DNA of 64,000 nucleotides. It comes from DAOTWA01 sp963702935 (GTDB lineage Bacteria > Chloroflexota > Anaerolineae > Anaerolineales > Anaerolineaceae). Position numbers and translations under genes: made by a program. Every line of letters starts with the position of its first letter. The first letter of the stretch is position 1. Below, in pieces: positions 53,461-61,946 of this stretch. The notes beneath the pieces were generated by a model that saw only the letters and a program-made list of their open reading frames with translations, did no database searches and was not told the DNA's origin. The stretch spans positions 1,426,001 through 1,490,000 of the forward strand of contig OY969772.1 of assembly GCA_963702935.1 (NCBI GenBank). The letters run 5' to 3'.

Positions 53461-53600
53461 TCAGTGGTCAGTGGACAGTGAATCAGTGGTCAGTGGACAG
53501 TAGACAGTAGACAGTGGTCGGTGGTCGGTGGACAGTAGACAGTAGACAGTGGACGGTGGTCGGTGAACAGTTAGTGGGCAGGTTACTGATCACCGGTTAC
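53461..53600. repeat. Tandem CAGTGGTCAGTGGACAGT repeats
   Basis: About 140 bp of words such as CAGTGGTCAGTGGACAGT, AGACAGTAGACAGTGG and GGTCGGTGGTCGGTG in irregular tandem order. The end of the adjacent DUF3788-like gene (minus strand, from 53583) is made of the same repeat, giving residues SVISIQWSVTGDQ. Related short copies occur at 23526-23720, 19677-19705 and 58228-58270. Confidence 0.65.
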
Positions 53601-54032
53601 TGACCACTGGATACTGATTACTGACAACTTGATATCCACCAGGCGCTCGACGTCTTCCACGTCGCGCTGGCTGGAGACGGGGATGAACAGCCAGCGCCCG
53701 TCGCGCAATTGGGGGGTGTCTTCGAGAGTGCGGCGGGCGGCCTCGGCCAGGTCGAGGGCCTGGGCGCGCTCCACCTGCGCCAGGGTCAGCACGATCTGCA
53801 CGGTGAGGCCCTCCTGCTGCGGGTAGAGCGAGACGAGCGTCTTGCCGCTGCGCCGGTACCAGACCATCCAGCCGTAGCTCTTGCCGTAATGCTTGAGCTC
53901 CCCGGTGTAACGGGTATTTTCCGCCAGATAGCGCTCCAGGCGCTCCCACAACGGGCGCTTGGAGCCCAGCACGGCGTAGACCTCGGCCATTGTGGGCGGA
54001 CAGTTCTTGTCGGGAAAAGCGCTGATGCTCAT
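53583..54032 (-). CDS. DUF3788-like protein with repeat-derived C-terminus
   Basis: A 149-residue soluble protein. YTGELKHYGKSYGWMVWYRR and SGKTLVSLYPQQEGLTVQIV resemble the DUF3788 family (function unknown). AAGGAG precedes ATG 54032. The last ~14 residues come from the adjoining GTGGTCAGT repeats and replace the natural end, as happens with repeats invading gene ends elsewhere in this window. Confidence 0.7.
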   Translation of the reverse strand: MSISAFPDKNCPPTMAEVYAVLGSKRPLWERLERYLAENTRYTGELKHYGKSYGWMVWYRRSGKTLVSLYPQQEGLTVQIVLTLAQVERAQALDLAEAARRTLEDTPQLRDGRWLFIPVSSQRDVEDVERLVDIKLSVISIQWSVTGDQ

Positions 54033-54294
54033 GGGAAACTCCTTGAAGGATGAAGGATGAGGGCGGAAGGATGAGGAATGGGGCGATCAGGCAACGAGGT
54101 GAGGAGAGCCGATCCTGGTCACCTGATCCCTTGATTGCCTGATCCCTGGTTGCCTCATTGCCTGATGACTAAACTGGGTTACAATAATGATACCCGTTTT
54201 TTCTATAATTCATGCTTTCATCATGCCGAATACCGGGGTCGAGGGGTAAGCCGTGCGCAGGTCAAAGCTATCCAGAAAAGGGAGTGGGTGGGGT

Positions 54295-54750
54295 ATGTCG
54301 AATCGATCCTATTACGAAAAGCAGGAAAAAGACGAGAAAGACCGCGAGAAACACGATGAGAAGACCGTGGAGGAGAAGTGGCGCCACGATCCCCTGGGGG
54401 CGGTGGTGTGGGGCCTCATCCTGGTGTGGGCCGGACTGGTCTTCCTGGCCGACAACATGGGCTGGCTGGGGAGCCTGTCCTTCGGGCGGTTGTTCCCCGG
54501 TGCCTCGGTACTGAGCGCCGGCGCGTGGAGCCTGATCTTCGCCGGGGCGGGGGTCATCGTGCTGATCGGCGTGTTCGTGCGCCTGCTGGTGCCGGCTTAC
54601 CGCGAGCCCATCGGCGGGAGCTTGATCCTGGCGGCGGTGCTGATCGGCATCGGGCTGGGTGACATCTTCGGCTGGAACGTGATCTGGCCGCTGGTGCTCA
54701 TCGTGATCGGCCTGGGCGTGCTTTCGCGCAACTTCTTCCGCGCGCGCTGA
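54295..54750 (+). CDS. Four-helix membrane protein, LiaI/DUF5668-like
   Basis: A 151-residue protein: a charged N-terminal tail (YEKQEKDEKDREKHDEKTVE), then four hydrophobic helices beginning LGAVVWGLILVWAGLVFLAD and ending WNVIWPLVLIVIGLGVLSRN. The layout matches the toast-rack/LiaI-type transmembrane region family. ATG 54295 follows AGGGAG by ~10 nt. The preceding 54050-54180 holds GGATGAAGG and CCTGATTGCCTG repeat words. It is convergent with the GH3-like gene. Confidence 0.65.
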   Translation: MSNRSYYEKQEKDEKDREKHDEKTVEEKWRHDPLGAVVWGLILVWAGLVFLADNMGWLGSLSFGRLFPGASVLSAGAWSLIFAGAGVIVLIGVFVRLLVPAYREPIGGSLILAAVLIGIGLGDIFGWNVIWPLVLIVIGLGVLSRNFFRAR

Positions 54751-54754
54751 GCGC

Positions 54755-55915
54755 CTACAAGCGCCCCAAATTGAGCGTGCGTAGCTCGTCCCAGGCGTAG
54801 CGCAGGGGCGTCCACCACTCCTCGCGGCCAATGCAGCGGAAATAGGGCGGCTGCAAGGCCAGAATCAGGTCGCCGATCTGGTAGCGGGCCAGCACCGGGG
54901 TCGAGACGACCAGGCTGCCGATCTCGCCCGGGCGCAGGTGGTGCAGCGGCTTCACCCCGGAGGGCGTCTTGACCTCGAAGAAGAATAGGTCGTAATTGGG
55001 CGTCCAGGCGCGTTTCTCGTCCATCTGCTGGCCGAACATACCCTCGGTGGCGCCGTAGATCTCGCGGATGGCCGCCGGCCCGTACAGGGCGCGCAGCGCC
55101 GGCTCCAGGCGGGTGTTGATGCCCGCCACGCTGCCCAGGGTCATCACCTGCGTCTTCCACACTTCCTTAGGATAGCGCCCGTATTTGCGATGTAGAAAGC
55201 GCCCGAAGTCGATGGCCGTGGGCGCCACGCCCCCCACCAGAGTCACGTTCAAGTCCTTGCACATCTGGTACGCCAGGTCGAAGCGCGCTTCCCAATCGCG
55301 CACCGTCTTGCCGCCGCCCAGGGCGTCGATGTCCTCCTGGGTGGGCACCGAGCGGATGGGGGTGGCAGTGGAAACGTAGCGGGTGTAGATGCCGGAGCTG
55401 TAGCCGTAGGACAGCTCGCGCTCGCCGGCCTGGATCGTGCCCACCACGGAGGGGAAATTCAGGTTCAGGTTGACTCCGGCGAAGAGATCGAAGCGTTGGG
55501 TAGCGGCCACGTAGTTCAGCATGGCCCGGCCCGCCGCCACCCGCATGCGCAGGTCGGTGGGGGTCATGGGGATGAACTTGGTCTCTCCGCGCGTGGTGCC
55601 GCGCGTGATGGCCCAGCCCACCGGCTCCTCGTTGAGCAGCAGGGAGGTTTCCCCCTGCATGACGCGCTCGATCAGCGGGCGGTATTCCTGGTAAGTACGG
55701 ATCGGATAGCAGCGTTGGAAATCCTGGGGGCTGCCCAGGCCGGCGGCTGTGTGCTCCCGGCCGTCTTCGGTTTGGGCGTAAATGGCGAGCAGGTCTCGCA
55801 GCACCTTCTCCTGCGCCTGGGCCGGGTCGGCCAGCGCCGCGTGCCAGGGCTGGACGAACGCCTTGAGCTGGTTGAGTTTATCCTGAGGGCTCGCCTGAGG
55901 GCTCGTAGTAACCAT
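54755..55915 (-). CDS. GH3-like acyl-adenylate-forming protein
   Basis: A ~386-residue protein similar to the N-terminal part of GH3 auxin-conjugating and related bacterial enzymes. It has RCYPIRTYQEYRPLIERVMQ, the ATP-binding TRGTTRGETKFIPMT (a variant of SSGTT.G..K), and YGATEGMFGQQ near the adenylate site. Such enzymes activate a carboxylate with ATP and may pass it to an amine. It is shorter than plant GH3 (~600 residues), though ~400 is common in bacteria. ATG 55915 has GAAGGG upstream; an in-frame GTG at 55927 is an alternative. Confidence 0.78.
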   Translation of the reverse strand: MVTTSPQASPQDKLNQLKAFVQPWHAALADPAQAQEKVLRDLLAIYAQTEDGREHTAAGLGSPQDFQRCYPIRTYQEYRPLIERVMQGETSLLLNEEPVGWAITRGTTRGETKFIPMTPTDLRMRVAAGRAMLNYVAATQRFDLFAGVNLNLNFPSVVGTIQAGERELSYGYSSGIYTRYVSTATPIRSVPTQEDIDALGGGKTVRDWEARFDLAYQMCKDLNVTLVGGVAPTAIDFGRFLHRKYGRYPKEVWKTQVMTLGSVAGINTRLEPALRALYGPAAIREIYGATEGMFGQQMDEKRAWTPNYDLFFFEVKTPSGVKPLHHLRPGEIGSLVVSTPVLARYQIGDLILALQPPYFRCIGREEWWTPLRYAWDELRTLNLGRL

Positions 55916-55989
55916 GATCCCTTCCACTTTACAATATCGGAGAGCGTTCGGTAACTGCCCTGGAGATTGAAATCTCGGCTACAAAAATC

Positions 55990-56050
55990 ACGAAGTCCAC
56001 CTGCGTGGACTGAAAACCAGCCGACGGCGGTCGGCTTCGTGCTCTTGACA
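55990..56050. repeat. Twin-hairpin repeat CCACCTGCGTGG / CCGACGGCGGTCGG
   Basis: Two hairpins in tandem: GTCCACCTGCGTGGAC at 55995-56010, and AGCCGACGGCGGTCGGCT immediately after the AAAACC spacer. CACGAAG (left) and CTTCGTG (right) close the whole as an outer stem. The first hairpin shares its core with 7430-7451. No gene lies in the 207-bp gap 55916-56122. Confidence 0.55.
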
Positions 56051-56122
56051 GGTGTGGTTTCAACCGCCAGCGCTTTCAGTTGAGTTTTCGAACGCTTATT
56101 ATCGGGCCGATGAGTGACGCCT

Positions 56123-57493
56123 TTACGAGTATACCACGCGCAGCACTCTGGCCCAACCGGCGGGCAGCTCCAGGCTGAGGGCGGCTCCCTCCGCCCGAAA
56201 GCGCTCGCCGGGGTTGAGCAGGTCGATCAGCTCCGCGCCGGCGTATTCCGCGGGCAGCGCGAGGCTCACCCGGGTTGGCTTCCCGGCGGCGTTGACGGCC
56301 ACGATCACGCGCTCGGAGTCGCTCTGGCGGGCAAAGGCCATCTGCTCGGACTGCACCAGGAGCTGGCGGTAATTTCCGTCTTGCAGGGCCGGGGAGGCCT
56401 GGCGCAGGGCGGCCAGCCGGGCGATGACCTCCGGCAGGTTGGGGTGCGGGGCGCGCCGGGCGGCTTCGTCCAGCTCCAGGCGCGGGCGCAGCGCCTGGTC
56501 GCTGCCGCGCCCCTTGCGCCCTGGCAGGCCCCATTCGCTGCCGTAGTAGATGGAGGGGATGCCGGGCATGGTGAACAGCAAGCAGTACAGCGGATACAGG
56601 TGGGCCGGGTTCTTCAGGCTGCTGGCCACCCGCTCTACGTCGTGGTTGTCGGCGAAGGTGTACAGGCGCAGCCCCTGGTAGAGGCCCTCCGGGCCGAACT
56701 GGCGGTTGAGGGAGTAGGCGATCTCGAAATAGTTGTGGTCTACGTGGCTGGAATAGAGGCCCTTGTAGCACTCGTAATTGGTGACCGAATTGAGCAACTG
56801 CGGCGGATTGGCCCAGCGGCGGTAATCCCCGTGGATGATCTCGCCCATCAGCCAGAAATCCGGGCGCAGGCCGCGGCAGGCGGCCGTCAGGGCGCGCAGG
56901 AAGTCGAAATCCAGGCAGTCGGCGGCGTCCAGGCGCAGCCCGTCGATGGCGAACTCGCGTACCCAGGCTGCGACCGCGCCGAAGAGGTGCTCTCGCACGG
57001 CGGGGTGCCCCAGGTTGAGCTTGACCAGGTTGTAGTGCCCGTTCCAGCCCTCGTAGGAAAAGGGATCGCCGTAGGGGCTGCGCCCGTCGAAGCGCAGGTT
57101 GGCGAACCAGTCCCGGTAGGGGGAGGCTTCGCCATAGGCCAGCAGGTCGCGGAAGGCCCAGAAGTCGCGGCCCACGTGGTTGAAGACGCCGTCCAGCACC
57201 AGGCGCATGCCGCGCGCGTGCAAGTCGGCGCTCAGGCGCGCCAGGGTCTCGTCCGTGCCCAGGCGGCGGTCCACGTGGTAGTAGTCGGCGGTGTCGTAGC
57301 CGTGGGCGGTCGACTCGAACAGCGGCCCGAGGTAGAGGGCGTTGGCTCCCAGGGATTGGATGTGCTCCAGCCAGGGGTGGAGCTGCTCCAGGCGCGGGTT
57401 GGGGGGGAGCGAAAAATCATTTTGCAGCGGCGCTCCGCATAGCCCCAGCGGGTAGATGTGGTAGAAGATGGCGTTTTGAGTCCAGGAATTCAT
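56123..57493 (-). CDS. GH13 alpha-amylase-family glycosidase
   Basis: A 456-residue enzyme with the GH13 catalytic barrel. Region I is LDGVFNHVGRDFWAFRD, region II DGLRLDAAD gives the nucleophile Asp189, region III GEIIHGDY gives the acid/base Glu218, and region IV FADNHDVERV gives Asp285. It opens IFYHIYPLGLCGAPLQND, typical of neopullulanase/cyclomaltodextrinase-like enzymes without a signal peptide, so it probably acts on maltodextrins in the cytoplasm. A 20-bp operator-like palindrome lies 84 bp upstream of its start, next to a TetR gene. Confidence 0.9.
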   Translation of the reverse strand: MNSWTQNAIFYHIYPLGLCGAPLQNDFSLPPNPRLEQLHPWLEHIQSLGANALYLGPLFESTAHGYDTADYYHVDRRLGTDETLARLSADLHARGMRLVLDGVFNHVGRDFWAFRDLLAYGEASPYRDWFANLRFDGRSPYGDPFSYEGWNGHYNLVKLNLGHPAVREHLFGAVAAWVREFAIDGLRLDAADCLDFDFLRALTAACRGLRPDFWLMGEIIHGDYRRWANPPQLLNSVTNYECYKGLYSSHVDHNYFEIAYSLNRQFGPEGLYQGLRLYTFADNHDVERVASSLKNPAHLYPLYCLLFTMPGIPSIYYGSEWGLPGRKGRGSDQALRPRLELDEAARRAPHPNLPEVIARLAALRQASPALQDGNYRQLLVQSEQMAFARQSDSERVIVAVNAAGKPTRVSLALPAEYAGAELIDLLNPGERFRAEGAALSLELPAGWARVLRVVYS

Positions 57494-57576
57494 GCTTGTC
57501 TCCGTAAGAAGAAAATAGAGAAAAGAGAGTAGAGAATAGAGAATAGAGACTATTCTCCACTCTCTTTTCTCGCCAT

Positions 57577-57596
57577 TATACCTACTGTTAGGTATA
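57577..57596 (-). promoter_or_regulatory. 20-bp palindromic operator before the GH13 gene
   Basis: TATACCTA and TAGGTATA are separated by 4 nt: perfect arms. The outer TATACC/GGTATA half-sites equal those of the operator at 58189-58204 before the TetR gene, so one regulator probably binds both. Confidence 0.7.
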
Positions 57597-57613
57597 CTAA
57601 CGCGATAAAAAAA

Positions 57614-58180
57614 CTACGAAAAGATGCCGTGCATATACTGGTGAACGGCCTTGTACAGCAAGGGATCGTTCAGCTCGCCCTGGGCGTTGAGGAACAGGCC
57701 GATGTAGGTATTGAGCATGCCGATGAAGGTGGCGGTGTAGGCGCGCTGCCGGCCGCGCAGGTTGCCGTGCTGCGTGACGGCTTGTACGAACACGGCTTCG
57801 ATGATGCCGTACTGCTCGCCCCAGAAGCGCGCCACGGCCTGGTTGGGCTGGCTGTCCGGCGGGGCGAATTGCATGGCGAGCTGCATGCGATAGAAGGCCG
57901 GCTGGCGGCAGGCAAAGTCGAAGTAGGCGCGGGCAATCTTCTCCAGGGTCAGCGGCAGGTCGCGCTCGTAAAGCGCCGCCTTGCGCAGGTCGGCCAGGAA
58001 GCCGGCGAAGTTTTCCTCCAGGAGAGTATCCAGCAGGCCGAGCTTGCTGCTGAAATAATGGTAGAGGCTCGGCTTGGTAACGCCGGCCGCCTCGACGATC
58101 TCCTGCACGCCCACGGCCTCGTAGCCGCGCGCGGAGAAGAGCGCCAGCGCGCACTCCAGGATCTTGGCCCGGTTTTCCAT
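57614..58180 (-). CDS. TetR/AcrR-family regulator of the GH13 locus
   Basis: A 188-residue TetR protein: RAKILECALALFSARGYEAV, then the HTH GVQEIVEAAGVTKPSLYHYF (about residues 23-42), followed by a ligand-binding domain. Its gene is bracketed by two TATACC/GGTATA palindromes, one just before its own start (58189-58204) and one before the GH13 gene (57577-57596). This indicates autorepression and control of the GH13 gene. The natural inducer is unknown. Confidence 0.9.
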   Translation of the reverse strand: MENRAKILECALALFSARGYEAVGVQEIVEAAGVTKPSLYHYFSSKLGLLDTLLEENFAGFLADLRKAALYERDLPLTLEKIARAYFDFACRQPAFYRMQLAMQFAPPDSQPNQAVARFWGEQYGIIEAVFVQAVTQHGNLRGRQRAYTATFIGMLNTYIGLFLNAQGELNDPLLYKAVHQYMHGIFS

Positions 58181-58188
58181 GCGCCTAT

Positions 58189-58204
58189 TATACCGGTCGG
58201 TATA
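58189..58204 (-). promoter_or_regulatory. Operator before the TetR gene
   Basis: TATACCGGTCGGTATA: 7-bp arms (TATACCG/CGGTATA) around two central bases, 8 bp upstream of the ATG at 58180. Half-sites match those at 57577-57596. Confidence 0.7.
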
Positions 58205-58227
58205 GGAGCTGTCAAGGGAGGAGAGGG

Positions 58228-58270
58228 CAGTGGTCAGTATTCAGTGGTCAGTATTCAGTGGTCAGTATGC
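58228..58270. repeat. GTGGTCAGTATTCA tandem repeats
   Basis: CAGTGGTCAGTATT is present about three times in tandem. It belongs to the CAGTGGTCAGT family seen at 53461-53600. The following 58310-58350 is the pyrimidine-rich CATCCTTCCTCCTTCCGCC family. Confidence 0.6.
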
Positions 58271-58346
58271 TGTAGCCAGTCTGGTTTTCGGCAACTAGTT
58301 CCGAACGAAGGCGCTCTCCTCATCCTTCCTCCTTCCGCCTTCCTCC

Positions 58347-59147
58347 TTACAAAGCCATCCAGCCCCGCAAGGCATACACAATCATGCCCAGGTATTCCTT
58401 GAGCGCCCCGGAGGTGGCGTCCAGGTTGCCGGCCGTGGGCACCAGGTTGATGAGCTGGTTGCGGATGTCCAGACGGGTCAGGTCGTCCCAATCGGCCTGG
58501 GTGACGGAGAAGTCGGTGGGGGCCGGGATAGCGTCGATGCCCTGGGCGCGGAAGAGCGCCAGGGAGCGCGGCATGTGCATGGCCGAAGTGACCAGCAGCA
58601 CAGTGCTGATGCCCTTTTCCTTGAGCATACGGCTGGAATACAGCGCGTCTTCGTGGGTGTTCTGGGATTGGTCCTGGATCCACAGGGCATCGGCGGGGAC
58701 GTCCATCAGGCTGAGCAGGTTGGCCATCTCGCTGGCGGGCGTGCTGGCGCGGGTTTGCAGCCAGGTGATGTTGCCGCCGCTGAGCAGGATGTGGGCGGCC
58801 TTGCCCTGCTTATACAGGCGTGCGGCATAGATCACGCGGTCGCCCGCGCCGTTGACTTCCACGTCTGGGCGGGGATACTGCTGCGCATCGGTGCCGCCGC
58901 CCAGCACCACGATGGCTGCCTCCGTGGGCGGGTCGGCCTGGGGCAGGTTCTGCCATTCCAGCGAGCGCACCAGGGAGAGGGCCACCCAGCGGTTGCCCCC
59001 GACCAGCAGCACGGCCAGGGTCACGAGGAGAACGATCGTTTGCCAGCGGCGTTGGCGGCGCAGCAACAGCGCCACGCCCAGCAGGATACAGGCCAGCCCG
59101 ACGGGGTAGACCAGGGGCGGCAGGAATTTGGAGAGGAAGACGAACAT
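58347..59147 (-). CDS. YdcF/ElyC/SanA-family (DUF218) membrane protein
   Basis: A 266-residue protein with two N-terminal membrane helices (about residues 8-29 and 36-50), then a DUF218 domain. Its family marks are AAIVVLGGGTDAQQY, HILLSGGN, SQNTHEDALYSSRMLKEKGI and LLVTSAMHMPRSLALFRAQG. Relatives such as ElyC and SanA affect envelope and lipid carrier metabolism; the reaction is unknown. The start is ATG 59147. A large 15-bp repeat array begins just upstream. Confidence 0.88.
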   Translation of the reverse strand: MFVFLSKFLPPLVYPVGLACILLGVALLLRRQRRWQTIVLLVTLAVLLVGGNRWVALSLVRSLEWQNLPQADPPTEAAIVVLGGGTDAQQYPRPDVEVNGAGDRVIYAARLYKQGKAAHILLSGGNITWLQTRASTPASEMANLLSLMDVPADALWIQDQSQNTHEDALYSSRMLKEKGISTVLLVTSAMHMPRSLALFRAQGIDAIPAPTDFSVTQADWDDLTRLDIRNQLINLVPTAGNLDATSGALKEYLGMIVYALRGWMAL

Positions 59148-59190
59148 GGGGACAATTATAGTGGAGAGGAGGGGAATAGAGAATAGGGAA

Positions 59191-59475
59191 CAGGCAATCA
59201 GGGAACAGGCAACCAGGGAACAGGCAATCAGGGAACAGGCAACCAGGGAACAGGCAATCAGGGAACAGGCAATCAGGGAACAGGCAATCAGGGAACAGGC
59301 AATCAGGGAACAGGCAACCAGGGATCAGGCAACCAGGGAACAGGCAACCAGGGAACAGGCAACCAGGGAACAGGCAACCAGGGAACAGGCAACCAGGGAA
59401 CAGGCAACCAGGGAACAGGCAACCAGGGATCAGGCAATCAGGGAACAGGCAACCAGGGATCAGGCAACCAGGGAG
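59191..59475. repeat. 15-bp tandem repeat array, 19 copies
   Basis: Nineteen head-to-tail copies of CAGGCAA(C/T)CAGGGAA (or GGGAT). Variation is limited to two positions (C/T and A/T), so the array expanded recently. The period is a multiple of three and one plus-strand frame stays open, giving EQATR/EQAIR repeats. No ribosome site or conserved flank supports translation. Similar words (CAGGCAACCAGGCAATCAGG) recur at 63344-63370. Confidence 0.9.
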
Positions 59476-59680
59476 TGGGTGTCTGGTAGCCTGATTACCT
59501 TGTCGCCTGATTGCCCGTTCCCCTTTCCCTCTTTAATGTTTCCTTAAGGACAGATAAACCCCCGCGAGTTATCATATAGATGACTAATTCGATCTTGTTC
59601 ATACAACAACTGCCATCGACTGCGGTGTGGATTTGGAAAGTATAGGGAGCGGCAGTGCGTTTCAGTAGCGATCAAACAGG

Positions 59681-59798
59681 GACGCCCCCGAAGGAAAAGC
59701 AATTCCGGGGGGGTGTCTAATTCAGGACCGGCGAACCCCTGGAGCACCGGTCGGGGCGTATCGCCAAGGGCCCGGTTTTGGCCCACGGCGTGCGCCCC
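59681..59798 (+). ncRNA. Candidate structured RNA, three consecutive hairpins
   Basis: Hairpin 1 (59681-59717) pairs GACGCCCCCG with the CGGGGGGGTGTC side. Hairpin 2 (59726-59752) is GACCGG/CCGGTC. Hairpin 3 (59753-59798) begins on the next base: GGGGCG/CGCCCC, then CGCC/GGCG and GGGCC/GGCCC with symmetrical internal loops and loop CGGTTTT. The compact, coaxial layout lies ~120 bp before the sugar ABC transporter operon. It fits no riboswitch class I can name. It may be a regulatory leader, a stand-alone RNA or a complex repeat; the strand is uncertain. The rest of 59476-59915 shows no gene. Confidence 0.45.
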
Positions 59799-59861
59799 AT
59801 TTAACCATTTAAATAAAATGACCTTAACCAATGCATAAGGTTGGATGCGCGGGCGCAAAGC

Positions 59862-59867
59862 TATAAT
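59862..59867 (+). promoter_or_regulatory. TATAAT box before the sugar ABC operon
   Basis: A perfect -10 TATAAT with TTGGAT (59841-59846) 15 bp upstream, a short spacing. It lies 48 bp before the proposed GTG start of the first permease gene and after the three hairpins, so the hairpins would not be in this transcript if this promoter is used. Confidence 0.45.
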
Positions 59868-59915
59868 CGAAGCGTGAGCTTTATTTTGGTCCCGGCATTC
59901 ATTAGGGGTTATCCG

Positions 59916-61000
59916 GTGAGAGGTAATAAAAGCGCGGGTCCTTTTCCAGAATACGTCAGCGAACGGCCGTCGGCAGATGAGCCTGCCGCCCCCGGCCCCT
60001 CTTCCCTGCCGGCGCCGGCGGCAGGATTTTCGCAGCAGAAGGGAACGGCGCGCCGCCGGCGCTACGAGTGGAGCGCCTACCTGTACATCCTGCCGGCCTT
60101 CGCCATCCTGGCGGTCTTCCACATCTTCCCGGTCTTTTACGCCATCTTCATCAGCCTGAACAAAGGGCCTATCAACCACTTCGCCTTCGTGGGGCTGAGC
60201 AATTACGCCCGCGCCCTCGGCGGCCCGGATTTTTGGAGCTCGCTGGTCACGACTTTCGTTTACGCCCTGATGACCCTGCCCTTTACCATGCTGCTGGGGC
60301 TGTTCTTCGCCTACTTGCTCTACCAGGGCATTCGCGGCAAAGGCTTCTTCCGCACGGTGTTCTTCCTGCCTTACGTGATCTCTACGGTCGGCTCGTCCAT
60401 CGTGTGGGCCTGGGTCTTCGACCCTTCCAGCGGGCTGGCCAACCAGGTTCTGGCGCCGTTGGGCATCGGGCCTTACCGCTGGCTGATCGAGCCGACCGGG
60501 GTCTTTCAGGTGCTGGGCGCGCAGTTCAATTGGAACCTGCCGGCCTGGCTGCAAGGCCCCAGCCTGGCGCTGCTGGCCATCGCCATCTTCTCGGTGTGGC
60601 AGTCCCTGGGCTACGACATCGTCATCTTCCTGGCCGGGCTGACCAATATTCCCGGCGAATTTACGAAGCGGCGCGCATCGACGGGGCCAACCTGGCGCAG
60701 CTCTTCCGCTACATCACCGTGCCGCTGTTGGCGCCCACCACATTTTTCGTGCTGGTCATCTCGGTCATCGCCTCGCTGCAATCTTTCAACCAGATCTTCG
60801 CCATGAACAGCGCTTCCGCGCAGACCCTGGGCGGGCCGTTGGGCAGCACCAACACCCTGACGGTGTACATGTTCAACGAGCTATACACCAACTCGAATTT
60901 CGGTTACGCGTCCACCATCGCCGTGCTGCTCTCGGTGATCATCCTGGTTTTGACGTTGGTGAATTTCCGCTTCTTCGGGCGGCGCTCGGAGCAGGTATAA
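59916..61000 (+). CDS. Sugar ABC transporter permease (MalF-type), frameshifted
   Basis: A binding-protein-dependent permease. After a ~50-residue Pro/Ala-rich N-terminus it has WSAYLYILPAFAILAVFHIF and FRTVFFLPYVISTVGSSIVW. The conserved EAA loop is split by a one-base deletion at 60658-60659. With one A restored it reads IPGEIYEAARIDGANLAQLF, then continues RYITVPLLAPTTFFVLVISV to 61000. GTG 59916 is used (AGGGGTT upstream). It pairs with the second permease 11 bp on and the binding protein after it: a CUT1-type carbohydrate importer. The ATPase gene is not in the window. Confidence 0.87.
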
Positions 61001-61011
61001 GGAGGAAAGGC

Positions 61012-61863
61012 GTGGCTACCAACAGTATGCGTCCCAGGCGGATGCGCAGCAGATGGGGAACCTGGATCATCTACCTGATCTTGATCGCCGGTGCGGTCTG
61101 GTCGCTGTTTCCCTTCGTGTGGATGGTGCTGTCTTCCCTGAAGAGCTACGTGGAGGCGGCCGCGGCCACCAGCCTGCTGCCCAAGAGCTGGCTGTGGTCG
61201 AACTACATGACCGCCTGGAAGCAGGTGGGCATCTTCCCGCGCTATTTCGCCAACTCCATTTTCATCGCCGTCATGACCGTTCTGGGGGTGCTGGTTACCT
61301 CCTCGCTGGCGGCTTACGCTTTCGCCAGCATGCGCTTCCCTGGGCGGGACGCGCTCTTCTTCCTGCTGCTCAGCACCATGATGGTGCCCTTCGAGGTGAC
61401 CCTGGTGCCCAACTTCATCCTCATGCGCTACCTGGGCTGGATCAACCACTACCAGGCCCTCATCATTCCCTGGACGGCCAGCGCCTTCAGCATCTTCCTC
61501 CTGCGCCAGTTCTTCCGTTCCATCCCGCCGGAGCTGCGCGACGCGGCGGTGATCGACGGCTGCTGCCATCTGCGCTTTCTGTGGACGATCGTGCTGCCGC
61601 TCTCCAAGCCGGCGCTGATCACCAGCGCGCTGTTCACCTTTCTGGGGAGCTGGAACTCGCTGATGTGGCCGCTGCTGGTCACCAACGATCCCCTCATCCG
61701 CCCCATCCAGGTGGGCATCGCGGCTTTCATCACCGACGCGGGCACCCAGGTGCAGCTGCTGCTGGCAGCCGTGACCATCAGCATCGTGCCGGTGATCCTG
61801 CTTTACCTGGTGCTGCAGCGCTGGTTCATCGAGGGCATCGCCACGGTGGGAATTCGTGGATAA
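61012..61863 (+). CDS. Sugar ABC transporter permease (MalG-type)
   Basis: A 283-residue inner-membrane permease with six helices. The EAA loop is ELRDAAVIDGCCHLRFLWTI followed by VLPLSKPALITSALFTFLGS, the standard MalG-type signature. GTG 61012 follows GGAGGAAAG. It forms the heterodimeric channel with the preceding gene. Confidence 0.93.
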   Translation: MATNSMRPRRMRSRWGTWIIYLILIAGAVWSLFPFVWMVLSSLKSYVEAAAATSLLPKSWLWSNYMTAWKQVGIFPRYFANSIFIAVMTVLGVLVTSSLAAYAFASMRFPGRDALFFLLLSTMMVPFEVTLVPNFILMRYLGWINHYQALIIPWTASAFSIFLLRQFFRSIPPELRDAAVIDGCCHLRFLWTIVLPLSKPALITSALFTFLGSWNSLMWPLLVTNDPLIRPIQVGIAAFITDAGTQVQLLLAAVTISIVPVILLYLVLQRWFIEGIATVGIRG

Positions 61864-61946
61864 GTTCGGATTTAGATTTCTGATGGGTTGGCTAACGGCA
61901 GGCGTGTGGCTTGCCGAGTCGAAAACAGAATTTCAGGAGGATAAAA

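Noticed and set aside
59191..59475. A CRISPR array
   Set aside because: The 15-bp units are contiguous, without unique spacers, and no cas genes are nearby.
59128..59547. A 139-residue frame of (EQATR) repeats as a gene
   Set aside because: It has no ribosome site, no promoter and no non-repeat domain; it exists only because the 15-bp repeat is a multiple of three.
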